Positions 1 to 5,366 of a stretch of DNA of 5,366 nucleotides are shown here, piece after piece; the first letter of the stretch is position 1, and each line of letters opens with the position of its first letter. The notes under the pieces are model-generated. The model made no database searches. It was not told the origin of the DNA and saw nothing but the letters and a program-made list of their open reading frames with translations. A program made the position numbers and the translations under genes. The DNA is taken from NCBI GenBank assembly GCA_947039985.1, contig CAMRAP010000129.1:1-5366 (forward strand), in the 5' to 3' direction. The DNA is from an uncultured Odoribacter sp. (GTDB taxonomy: Bacteria; Bacteroidota; Bacteroidia; Bacteroidales; Marinifilaceae).

Positions 1-390
1 AATGCTGGCAGATCTCCGGATATGGGTTCCAGTCTTATCCTTTAATGCTTTTGAAATCTCTGGACGTGCAAAGTGGTTCTCAAGCTCTTCAAGCTCATCA
101 CAACTATTATCAAAAAGCACATTTCCTTTATCATCAATAATGGTGATTCGTAGATCCTTAGGTATCAATGGCATCATGTGAACCAATGAATCCAGTTGCG
201 AAGATTGGAATAAATTACCCTCTTGTATATAATTGGAAATAACCTCTGCATAGGCATTTAGAGTTGCCTTCAAATGTTCTACCTTATAAGTTCTTTCTCT
301 ATTTTGTTGTACAACAATGATTATGACGGTAAAAATGGAAAATACCAGCATAAAATATAGGAAAATCTTTTTCTTATAAGTCAGACGCAT
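1..390 (-). CDS. PhoR-like sensor histidine kinase, N-terminal part only (runs off left edge)
   Basis: This is the first 130 codons of a membrane sensor kinase; the catalytic half lies beyond position 1. It starts MRLTYKKKIFLYFMLVFS at an ATG at 390-388. A basic N-terminus precedes one hydrophobic helix (residues about 9-27), and what follows should be extracytoplasmic. Residues about 85-128 contain RITIIDDKGNVLFDN, then NHFARPEISKAL and RRSAS. This pattern is familiar from the PAS/Cache-like sensor domain of PhoR-type kinases in Bacteroidota. No phosphoacceptor His or ATP-binding domain is visible because of the cut, so the kinase call rests on the sensor pattern and on the response regulator gene that ends 12 bases upstream. 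The two genes are surely one operon. The start has no clear Shine-Dalgarno site, so translation may be coupled to the regulator's stop codon. The signal sensed is unknown; the phosphate-type name reflects family resemblance only. Confidence 0.85.
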   Translation of the reverse strand, partial: MRLTYKKKIFLYFMLVFSIFTVIIIVVQQNRERTYKVEHLKATLNAYAEVISNYIQEGNLFQSSQLDSLVHMMPLIPKDLRITIIDDKGNVLFDNSCDELEELENHFARPEISKALKDKTGTHIRRSASI

Positions 391-402
391 ACATGAGTTG
401 TT

Positions 403-1086
403 TTAATAGTCAAAGCAATAGCCGTAGCCAGAGCGATTCACGATATATTTACCTGCACTTCCCAGTTTTTTTCGTAGTCTCGTGATATGTACATCCACCG
501 TACGCTCAAGCACATTGCCATCTTCTTCCCATATTTGGTTTAAAATTTCTTCGCGTGAAAAAATGCGCTTGGGGGTTTGGGCTAGCATATAAATAATTTC
601 AAACTCCTTTTTGGTCAATTGAATAGGAGCGGTATCTACCAGTATCGTTTTGCTATCAACAAATATGGCTAATTCTCCAAATTCGATACAATCTTTTGGA
701 GGCATTTGTTGCTTACTAGCGGCTCTTTTAAGCACTGCTTTAACTCGTGCAATAACCTCTTTCACTGAAAAGGGTTTTGAAATATAATCATCACCACCGA
801 CACTAAATCCTGTAAGCATATCATTCTCAGTATCTTTTGCGGTAAGAAAGATGATCGGTATTTGTAGATTCATCCCTTTTCGGACTTTTTCAGCCATTTT
901 AAAACCAGACATCCCTTCCATCATAATATCCAATAAAATGAGCTTGTGTTGAGTGTCTAGTTTTTCTAGTGCTTCTTCGGCAGAGTAGGCTATATCCACG
1001 AGAAAACCTTCACTTTCTAAGTTAAATTGAAGAATCTCACAAAGATCCTCTTCGTCATCCACAACCAATATACGGTATTTTTCCAT
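403..1086 (-). CDS. OmpR/PhoB-family response regulator transcription factor
   Basis: This 227-residue cytoplasmic DNA-binding regulator is phosphorylated by a partner kinase, most likely the PhoR-like kinase just downstream. The receiver domain (about 5-120) has every canonical residue: acidic pair D10/D11, phosphoacceptor D53 (in LLLDIMM), T82 (in FLTAK) and K104 (in SKPF). The winged-helix DNA-binding domain spans about 133-227, with LTKKEFEII at 157-165, the recognition helix RTVDVHITRLRKKLG at 195-209, and the wing ending SGYGYCF. The length is typical for the family. The start at 1086-1084 begins MEKYRILVVDDEE, which puts the first strand where it should be, with no useful upstream alternative. 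A -7 promoter match lies at 1124-1131, giving a leader of roughly 30 bases. The gene is transcribed divergently from the TtcA-like gene. Target genes cannot be told from this sequence. Confidence 0.96.
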   Translation of the reverse strand: MEKYRILVVDDEEDLCEILQFNLESEGFLVDIAYSAEEALEKLDTQHKLILLDIMMEGMSGFKMAEKVRKGMNLQIPIIFLTAKDTENDMLTGFSVGGDDYISKPFSVKEVIARVKAVLKRAASKQQMPPKDCIEFGELAIFVDSKTILVDTAPIQLTKKEFEIIYMLAQTPKRIFSREEILNQIWEEDGNVLERTVDVHITRLRKKLGSAGKYIVNRSGYGYCFDY

Positions 1087-1119
1087 AATGATCTTTTGAA
1101 ATATGTAATTTGATACTAC

Positions 1120-1150
1120 TTGGCAAATATAATCTATTTAATTATTTTTG
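1120..1150 (+). promoter_or_regulatory. Candidate Bacteroidetes-type promoter of the TtcA-like gene
   Basis: The sequence TATTTTTG at 1143-1150 exactly matches the -7 consensus TAnnTTTG. A -33-type TTG sits at 1120-1122, 20 bases upstream, which is the usual spacing for the primary sigma factor of this phylum. Transcription would start near 1157, just before the ATG at 1171. This matters for gene calling: the TTG at 1120 could be read as an in-frame start codon, but it is better explained as the -33 element. Confidence 0.6.
1124..1131 (-). promoter_or_regulatory. Candidate -7 element of the regulator-kinase operon
   Basis: On the minus strand these bases read TATATTTG, an exact match to the Bacteroidetes -7 consensus TAnnTTTG. 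Transcription would begin near 1118, leaving a leader of about 30 bases before the regulator ATG at 1086. I see no good -33 TTG at the expected distance upstream (around 1151-1160), so the promoter may be weak or activator-dependent. It lies inside the span of the opposing promoter. Confidence 0.55.
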
Positions 1151-1170
1151 TTCGCATAAATATAGAACTT

Positions 1171-1905
1171 ATGAATGATAAGAAGAGAGAAAAAGTTTTT
1201 ATGAGAGAGTTTTTCCGTAAGACGGGAAAGGCCATTTACGATTATGGATTGATAGAAACAGGAGATAAGATATTGGTGGGAGTTTCTGGGGGAAAAGATT
1301 CTTTGGCTTTGCTAGAGGTTTTGGCATTGAGGGCACATGATCCCAAGCAAAAATACAGTGTCGTTGCTGCTCATATAGCGGTTGAAAATGTAGCGTATGA
1401 GGTTGATGCTGACTATATTCAGGAATTATGTGCACGGCTAAATGTAGAGTTTGTACATAGAACAATAGATGCTGCAGTGCATGAAGGATCAGATAAACCG
1501 GCTTGTTTTGTGTGCTCGTGGAATCGGCGAAAGACATTGTTCGCAATAGCTAAAGAATATAATTGTAATAAATTAGCATTGGGGCATCATCGTGATGATG
1601 CGGTGGAGAGTTTGTTGATGAGTATGATGTTTAATGGTACAATGGCAAGTATGCCTCCAAAACTGTCTATGTTCGACCATACGTTTACTTTGATTCGTCC
1701 GTTTATTTATTTAACGAATGATGAAACCCTTCAGTATGCATCTTTTAAGGGATTTAAGAAGCAAAAAAAGAGTTGTCCACACGAGCGGGCAACCAATCGC
1801 CATGCTGTTTCTGAGATTATTAGTCAAATGGAATCTCTTTCGCCACACGTAAAAGGTAATCTTTTTGCTGCGATGAAGAATATACGACCAGAGTATTTGC
1901 CTTAA
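1171..1905 (+). CDS. TtcA-family PP-loop ATPase, probable tRNA 2-thiolation enzyme
   Basis: This 244-residue cytoplasmic enzyme resembles TtcA, which adenylates C32 of certain tRNAs and replaces its oxygen with sulfur using a 4Fe-4S cluster. The PP-loop SGGKDS is at 39-44. The CFVC motif is at 112-115, followed by SWNRRKTLF, which parallels the TtcA CxxC-x-x-RR signature. GHHRDD is at 138-143 and a third cysteine, C202, is in KKSCPHE. C112, C115 and C202 fit the three cluster ligands known in TtcA. TilS, the other common relative, lacks these cysteines. In-frame starts are ATG 1171, ATG 1201 and TTG 1120. The TTG falls on the likely promoter. ATG 1171 gives an N-terminus of the usual length; ATG 1201 has a purine-rich GAAGAGAGA upstream and remains possible. 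The substrate (C32) is inferred from family, so no gene symbol is given. The gene has its own promoter and is followed by a 101-base gap. Confidence 0.9.
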   Translation: MNDKKREKVFMREFFRKTGKAIYDYGLIETGDKILVGVSGGKDSLALLEVLALRAHDPKQKYSVVAAHIAVENVAYEVDADYIQELCARLNVEFVHRTIDAAVHEGSDKPACFVCSWNRRKTLFAIAKEYNCNKLALGHHRDDAVESLLMSMMFNGTMASMPPKLSMFDHTFTLIRPFIYLTNDETLQYASFKGFKKQKKSCPHERATNRHAVSEIISQMESLSPHVKGNLFAAMKNIRPEYLP

Positions 1906-1924
1906 TAAATTAGCTAAAAATGCT

Positions 1925-1946
1925 TATTTGATAGTGTATTTGATAG
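1925..1946 (+). repeat. Tandem direct repeat TATTTGATAG, 12-base period
   Basis: TATTTGATAG occurs at 1925-1934 and again, without mismatch, at 1937-1946, so the repeats are 12 bases apart. They lie between the TtcA-like and ligase-like genes, about 30-50 bases upstream of a -7 match at 1978-1985. Direct repeats with 10-12 base spacing are typical of operators bound head-to-tail by OmpR/PhoB-class dimers. Both copies are AT-rich, so chance is a real possibility. Confidence 0.4.
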
Positions 1947-1977
1947 ACTTTATTTATAAATGTATGGGTTTTTATGA

Positions 1978-1985
1978 TAATTTTG
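1978..1985 (+). promoter_or_regulatory. Candidate -7 element for the ligase-like gene
   Basis: TAATTTTG matches the consensus TAnnTTTG exactly. The expected -33 position holds only TTTA (1953-1956), which is part of a 10-base palindrome ATTTATAAAT (1952-1961). Transcription would begin near 1992, which argues against the upstream ATG at 1974 as the translation start, since it would lie before the transcript. A weak -33 with a direct repeat upstream would suit an activated promoter; read-through from the TtcA-like gene is also possible because no terminator is evident between them. Confidence 0.45.
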
Positions 1986-2006
1986 TACTGTGTAAATATG
2001 GTGGGT

Positions 2007-3329
2007 ATGGAAAAAATGAAATCAATAGAGAAAAGATTTGGAGTAATAGTAGTTTTTCTTTTATCCATTGTGATCTGCTGGTTTTTATGGGAAGCAGATC
2101 CGATGCTGATTCATTCACATCTAAAAGAGGTGCGTTTTACCCTTTATTCCACTCTTCCGCACTTAGGTGTGGGCTTGCTGATACTGATTTTCTTGGTTCG
2201 AAGTAGTTTCCGCTACTGTAAATTAGACTTTCTTGTCTTGACAATGGTTTGGGTTATAGGGGCAAGATACTATCTCAACATTAATATAGAGAATAGAATA
2301 CAGATGATCTTACTCTGTTTAGTGTTTTACATCACTTTTCGATTATTGACATCGATAGGTAGAAGATCCACCAGAGTGATACAACTGATGTTGATGTTTT
2401 CGATTATTGTAGAAAGTATCAGTGGTTTTTCGCCCTTATACAATTGGTTTCTCTTGGGTAGTTCTCCATTTTCCGCAACAGGTTCTTTTTTTACAACTGA
2501 GGCTTACTCTTGCTTCTTGGCAGTCGGTTTTCCATTAGCTTTAGGCTGGGTGGTGAAATTTGCAGGATTCAAATCATTGCGGCGTATGCCCACCACTTGG
2601 GGAAAAGCTGTCTTGCAGGGGGAAGTGATTATTGCCCTACTTTGTTTGGTGGCGATAACGCTTAGACTATTCATGCTAGGTGGTGCTTCTATTTGGGCAG
2701 CTATTGGAATAGGTTGTATCGTTGTTGCACTAGAGTATGGAGTATTGCGTAAAGTGAAAGTATGCTTTAAACGGAATTTTAAGCGAACACTATCTTACTT
2801 GCTTCTTACTCTTGTATTGTTCGCATCTATTTCAGCTACGATATACAAGCTAAACGATCAGGCTATTGATACTCGCTTATGTAAGTGGAAAAACACGCTA
2901 CTAGCCATTAGCGACATTGCTTGCTATGGTGTAGCATTGGGGTGTTTTGAAGGAGTATACGGCGATAAAGAAATTGTTTATTTTGCTTCAGAGACTGGAA
3001 CAATTAACGAAAGGTATGTTTTAGGTGTACCCAAAGATGGATATGAATGGTATTTACAAGTGGGAGTGGAGCTAGGATTTATAGGTGTATTTCTTTTTCT
3101 TTTCCTATTTGGACGTGCATTGTGGCAAACTTTTCACTTTCGAAAGTGGGAGCGTTTTGGGCTTGGTGGCGCCTTGACCACCTTTTTTGTGCTTACTTTC
3201 TTTTTCGGTCCATTTGAAACATTACCCTTGTGTGTGCTGTCTATATTGTTGTTGGCATTAAGTTGTTCTGGCTGGCAGCCACGATTAACTCCCCACTGGT
3301 GGGGAGATGTGCCAGGCGAAAAGTATTAA
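2007..3329 (+). CDS. O-antigen ligase/Wzy_C-like polytopic membrane protein
   Basis: This 440-residue inner-membrane protein has about 12 hydrophobic helices, near residues 11-28, 50-64, 74-90, 99-114, 124-141, 166-185, 206-224, 227-247, 262-281, 352-374, 387-402 and 406-421. A large soluble loop lies between helices 9 and 10 (about 282-351), the layout of O-antigen ligase (WaaL) and related oligosaccharide transferases and polymerases. Family-like stretches are TGSFF before helix 6, TRLCKWKNTL (289-298), GVALGCFEGVYG, and YFASETGT followed by YEWYLQVGVELGFIG. Such proteins move lipid-linked glycans to lipid A or protein on the periplasmic face. Two usually conserved spots look altered: GGASIW (225-230) where an SR-type motif is expected, and YEW (346-348) where a His/Asn-type residue is expected. 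No C-terminal TPR region follows. In-frame ATGs are at 1974, 1998, 2007 and 2016; 1974 lies ahead of the likely transcript start, and 2007 versus 2016 is undecided. The acceptor and substrate are unknown. Confidence 0.8.
   Translation: MEKMKSIEKRFGVIVVFLLSIVICWFLWEADPMLIHSHLKEVRFTLYSTLPHLGVGLLILIFLVRSSFRYCKLDFLVLTMVWVIGARYYLNINIENRIQMILLCLVFYITFRLLTSIGRRSTRVIQLMLMFSIIVESISGFSPLYNWFLLGSSPFSATGSFFTTEAYSCFLAVGFPLALGWVVKFAGFKSLRRMPTTWGKAVLQGEVIIALLCLVAITLRLFMLGGASIWAAIGIGCIVVALEYGVLRKVKVCFKRNFKRTLSYLLLTLVLFASISATIYKLNDQAIDTRLCKWKNTLLAISDIACYGVALGCFEGVYGDKEIVYFASETGTINERYVLGVPKDGYEWYLQVGVELGFIGVFLFLFLFGRALWQTFHFRKWERFGLGGALTTFFVLTFFFGPFETLPLCVLSILLLALSCSGWQPRLTPHWWGDVPGEKY
3270..3315 (+). terminator. 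GC-rich hairpins in the last codons of the ligase-like gene
   Basis: A perfect 18-base palindrome, CTCCCCACTGGTGGGGAG, occupies 3289-3306 and can form a stem of 7-8 pairs. It is enclosed by CTGGCA (3272-3277) and TGCCAG (3310-3315), and a second small inverted repeat, GGCTGGCAGCC, is at 3270-3280. This GC-rich block is conspicuous in an AT-rich gene and lies within the coding sequence, just before the stop. A T-rich stretch (3326-3335) follows on the plus strand but starts 10 bases or more after the structure, so it is not a textbook intrinsic terminator. It may help end transcription or protect the 3' end of the message. Confidence 0.35.
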
Positions 3330-4045
3330 TTTTTCCAACAGAGGCATTCTAGTTGATAGTATCCCCCTCTTTTGTTAATGATTTTAATAGAACTGTCCTT
3401 GGATTCAATGATTTGGCGAAGTCTACTAGTGTACCTATGAAGTTGTCCATCTTCTTTTTTTATTCCCCAGGTTGCCATGGATAACTCTTCCGGCTGGACA
3501 AATTCGTTGATGTGTAAACAGAGCTGTCTAAACATTCTAGATTCGATGCGTTTTAATTGAATTTCTTCTCCATTAAGGGATAAAATACAGTTCTTGATAT
3601 TGTAAAAAGTAGTTGTTGAAAGTTGGTATTCAGGCTGAAAGTTTTCTTTGTAGCGATAGGCTTGTCGGATGGCATTTTTAAGCATCACTACAAGTTCTGC
3701 AATGCTTTTCTCTTTACCTACATGGTGCATAACACCACATTTCATCGTTTCTATAACGCTTGCAGAATCAACATGCGAACTGTATACAATGATAGGGAAT
3801 AGTGGATAGTTCGTGTTGATAGCACGAATGATATCGATGCCTTGTATATCCTTTTGTAAATCCAAATCAACCATAAGAATATCTGGGCGAAATTCGTTAA
3901 ACAGAGTTTTGCATTGTTTTGAATTAGTAGCTATGGCAAGCTCAAAGCCTGCTATGAGCAGTTGATCCTTGATTAATTGGGCAAATTCCTGATCATCCTC
4001 TACGTATAACACTTTTATCGCTTCATCTTTTTTCTTTGTACTCAT
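3326..4045 (-). CDS. OmpR-family response regulator, second two-component system
   Basis: This 239-residue cytoplasmic transcription factor is presumably controlled by the kinase encoded just upstream. The receiver domain (about 10-128) has E16/D17/D18, phosphoacceptor D60 (in LMVDLDL), S89 (in VYSSH) and K111. The lysine is followed by Glu (VGKEKS) rather than the usual Pro. A winged-helix domain (about 140-239) contains LKRIESRMFRQL at 164-175, WGIKKEDGQ, a likely recognition helix LHRYTSRLRQIIE at 202-214, and a wing with NKRGGYYQLE. The ATG at 4045 (MSTKKKDEAIKVLYVEDD) is preferred: it lies 4 bases after the kinase stop, behind A-rich sequence. An in-frame ATG at 4078 would overlap the kinase gene by 29 bases and add an extra basic tail. 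The domain is more diverged than the first regulator's but looks functional. The stop codon overlaps that of the convergent ligase-like gene. Confidence 0.92.
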   Translation of the reverse strand: MSTKKKDEAIKVLYVEDDQEFAQLIKDQLLIAGFELAIATNSKQCKTLFNEFRPDILMVDLDLQKDIQGIDIIRAINTNYPLFPIIVYSSHVDSASVIETMKCGVMHHVGKEKSIAELVVMLKNAIRQAYRYKENFQPEYQLSTTTFYNIKNCILSLNGEEIQLKRIESRMFRQLCLHINEFVQPEELSMATWGIKKEDGQLHRYTSRLRQIIESKDSSIKIINKRGGYYQLECLCWKN

Positions 4046-4049
4046 ACGT

Positions 4050-5366
4050 TTATTTTTTATTTTTTTGTGGTATTTCAAGGGTGAATGTGGAGCCAGACTT
4101 TCCGTCGCTCTCCACTGAAATCTTACCTTTATGTGCTTGTGCTACAGATGCCACATAGTGAAGCCCTATGCCATACCCTTTCGGTTGAATAGCATTTTCT
4201 TTCGGCTTCACACGATGCTCTTTGAGGAATATATTTTTCTGTTCAGATTTTGGAATGCCAATTCCATTGTCTTTTACGCTAATCACCAGGCAAGCATTCT
4301 CTACCCACGACCGAATATCGATACAAGGAGCTGGACCCGAATATTTGATGGCATTCTCTACCAAGTTACCTAAAGTGGCTTGAATTTGGATGGGATCGAT
4401 ATTCATCTTTTCGCTCAGTTGGCTATCGGTGGTGATGGTGATGTGTTTATCATCATAACTATCTTGGTGTTCCTCCACCACCTTTTTTATAATTGCATCT
4501 ACATCAGAAAGTTCCTGATGGGCTTCAAGTTTATAAGCATTCATGGATTCCGACAGTAGGATGTTGGTGTTGTCTAGCATACTGACGATTTTCTCTTGAC
4601 ATGTATCAATTTTCTTTTTTTGTGCTGCTGCTTCTTCTCCAATTAAAATAGGCAATATTTGTTTGATATACAGCATGGGTGAACGTAAGTCGTGAACCAT
4701 CCTTTGAGCAGAAACTTTACGGAATTCACTGATCTCTTTCTCTCTTTTTAGTTGTTTAGAAAGGGAGGATATGGAGATGAATAAAAGAAAGGATAAGATA
4801 AGCGTGGTAATTGCTTTGTCCCAGATTTCATTCCATAAATGGGACATGGGATAAACAAATTTAGCTGAAAGTTGGTGATGTTCAAGGAAGCCTAAAGGTA
4901 TTTCAAAGTGGTACGTCCAAGCGGGCAGACTTAGCATATTGTATCTGTGGGTAGCTATTCTTGTTTTTTCTTTGTCAGTTAGGTGGAGAGTAAATGGAGG
5001 TGTGAATGCTTGCTTTTTGAATATTTTTTTTAATAAGCTGCCTAGAGAATCCAAATCCCAAAGGTTAGTGTCACGAGCATCGTAACTTCCTTTACACGTT
5101 GCTACGAGGATACTTATTTTTTCGTTAAGATGAATGGTTGTATCTATAATGTTCCCCTTTCGTATTTTTACATAATTATAATTTGGACGATAAGCAAAAA
5201 CAGCATAAGAAGCAGATTGTAATTTTGTTGTATTTAGCTGTGTCGTTTTTGTCAATAGGGCATTGTAGAGAATGTCTTTAGACTCTTTATAAGTATTGCT
5301 ACATATTTCATATAGGGTGTATGCTTGTAACAATGTTAGTAATGATGCACAGAGTATAATCAGTAA
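4050..5366 (-). CDS. Sensor histidine kinase, second two-component system (5' end off right edge)
   Basis: This membrane kinase is visible for 438 residues and lacks its true start. The reading frame stays open to the window edge; the codons before a TTG at 5333 encode LLIILCASLLTLLQAY, clearly a membrane helix, so that TTG is not the start. Numbering from the edge: helix 1 about 1-16, an extracytoplasmic sensor region about 17-184 with no recognised domain, and helix 2 about 185-202. The dimerisation domain has phosphoacceptor H225 in MVHDLRSPM. The ATPase domain shows the N box GNLVENAIKYS (N334, N338), G1 box DNGIG (366-370), G2 box GYGIGL (397-402) and the closing GSTFTLEIP. All catalytic boxes are intact. 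No HAMP domain fits the roughly 22 residues between helix 2 and H225. The regulator gene begins 4 bases downstream, so the two form an operon and a cognate pair. The stimulus is unknown. Confidence 0.95.
   Translation of the reverse strand, partial: LLIILCASLLTLLQAYTLYEICSNTYKESKDILYNALLTKTTQLNTTKLQSASYAVFAYRPNYNYVKIRKGNIIDTTIHLNEKISILVATCKGSYDARDTNLWDLDSLGSLLKKIFKKQAFTPPFTLHLTDKEKTRIATHRYNMLSLPAWTYHFEIPLGFLEHHQLSAKFVYPMSHLWNEIWDKAITTLILSFLLFISISSLSKQLKREKEISEFRKVSAQRMVHDLRSPMLYIKQILPILIGEEAAAQKKKIDTCQEKIVSMLDNTNILLSESMNAYKLEAHQELSDVDAIIKKVVEEHQDSYDDKHITITTDSQLSEKMNIDPIQIQATLGNLVENAIKYSGPAPCIDIRSWVENACLVISVKDNGIGIPKSEQKNIFLKEHRVKPKENAIQPKGYGIGLHYVASVAQAHKGKISVESDGKSGSTFTLEIPQKNKK

Noticed and set aside
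1120..1170. N-terminal extension of the TtcA-like protein from TTG 1120
   Set aside because: The extra 17 residues are hydrophobic and foreign to the family, and the TTG fits a -33 promoter element with a -7 match 20 bases downstream.
1199..1546. Open frame of 115 codons on the minus strand
   Set aside because: It lies wholly antisense to the TtcA-like gene, has no recognisable domain, and its composition fits a shadow of the real coding frame.
1907..1929. Possible hairpin AAATTAGC / GCTTATTT after the TtcA-like gene
   Set aside because: The stem is AT-rich with a mismatch, and no T-run follows, so it is not a credible terminator.
1928..2206. Open frame of 92 codons on the plus strand
   Set aside because: It overlaps the start of the ligase-like gene in another frame, and its product shows no domain or signal; the membrane protein frame is clearly the real one.
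4046..4078. Longer start of the second regulator at ATG 4078
   Set aside because: It would overlap the kinase gene by 29 bases and add a lysine-rich tail translated from its A-rich 3' end; ATG 4045 gives a normal receiver N-terminus.
4131..4373. Open frame of 80 codons on the plus strand
   Set aside because: It is antisense to the ATPase domain of the second kinase, whose N, G1 and G2 boxes are intact.
1..5366. RNA genes, CRISPR arrays, insertion sequences, attachment sites, toxin-antitoxin or phage genes
   Set aside because: By eye I found no repeat-spacer pattern, tRNA-like fold, transposase motif or terminal inverted repeats. Nearly all of the window is filled by six coding regions.

Overview
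The window looks like ordinary chromosome from a member of Bacteroidota, most likely order Bacteroidales. The reasons are AT-rich DNA, exact matches to the Bacteroidetes -7 promoter element (TAnnTTTG), start codons preceded by A-rich sequence rather than clear Shine-Dalgarno sites, and proteins whose wording resembles Bacteroidales families. The genus cannot be fixed from the sequence.

Layout from left to right: (1) positions 1-1086, minus strand, hold a two-component system in the order response regulator then sensor kinase. The OmpR/PhoB-type regulator (403-1086) is followed after 12 bases by a PhoR-like kinase, of which only the first 130 codons are present (1-390). (2) Positions 1087-1170 are a divergent intergenic region with two overlapping promoters, one firing left into the regulator and one firing right. 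(3) Positions 1171-1905, plus strand, encode a TtcA-family PP-loop ATPase that probably thiolates tRNA. (4) Positions 1906-2006 are a 101-base gap with a tandem direct repeat and a -7 element. (5) Positions 2007-3329, plus strand, encode a polytopic membrane protein of the O-antigen ligase/Wzy_C type. (6) Positions 3326-5366, minus strand, hold a second two-component system in the order kinase then regulator, convergent with the membrane protein gene and sharing its TTAA stop. The kinase gene runs off the right edge of the window.

Functionally, two OmpR-class two-component systems flank a tRNA-modification gene and a surface-polysaccharide-type ligase. The kinase-regulator pairs are almost certainly cognate because of tight spacing and shared strand. 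A link between the second pair and the neighbouring ligase-like gene is a guess from proximity and from a direct repeat upstream of the ligase gene, the kind of site OmpR-class regulators use. No RNA gene, CRISPR array, insertion sequence or phage signature was seen, and I found no convincing undescribed system. The most unusual protein is the ligase-like one, which seems to lack residues that are usually conserved in its family.
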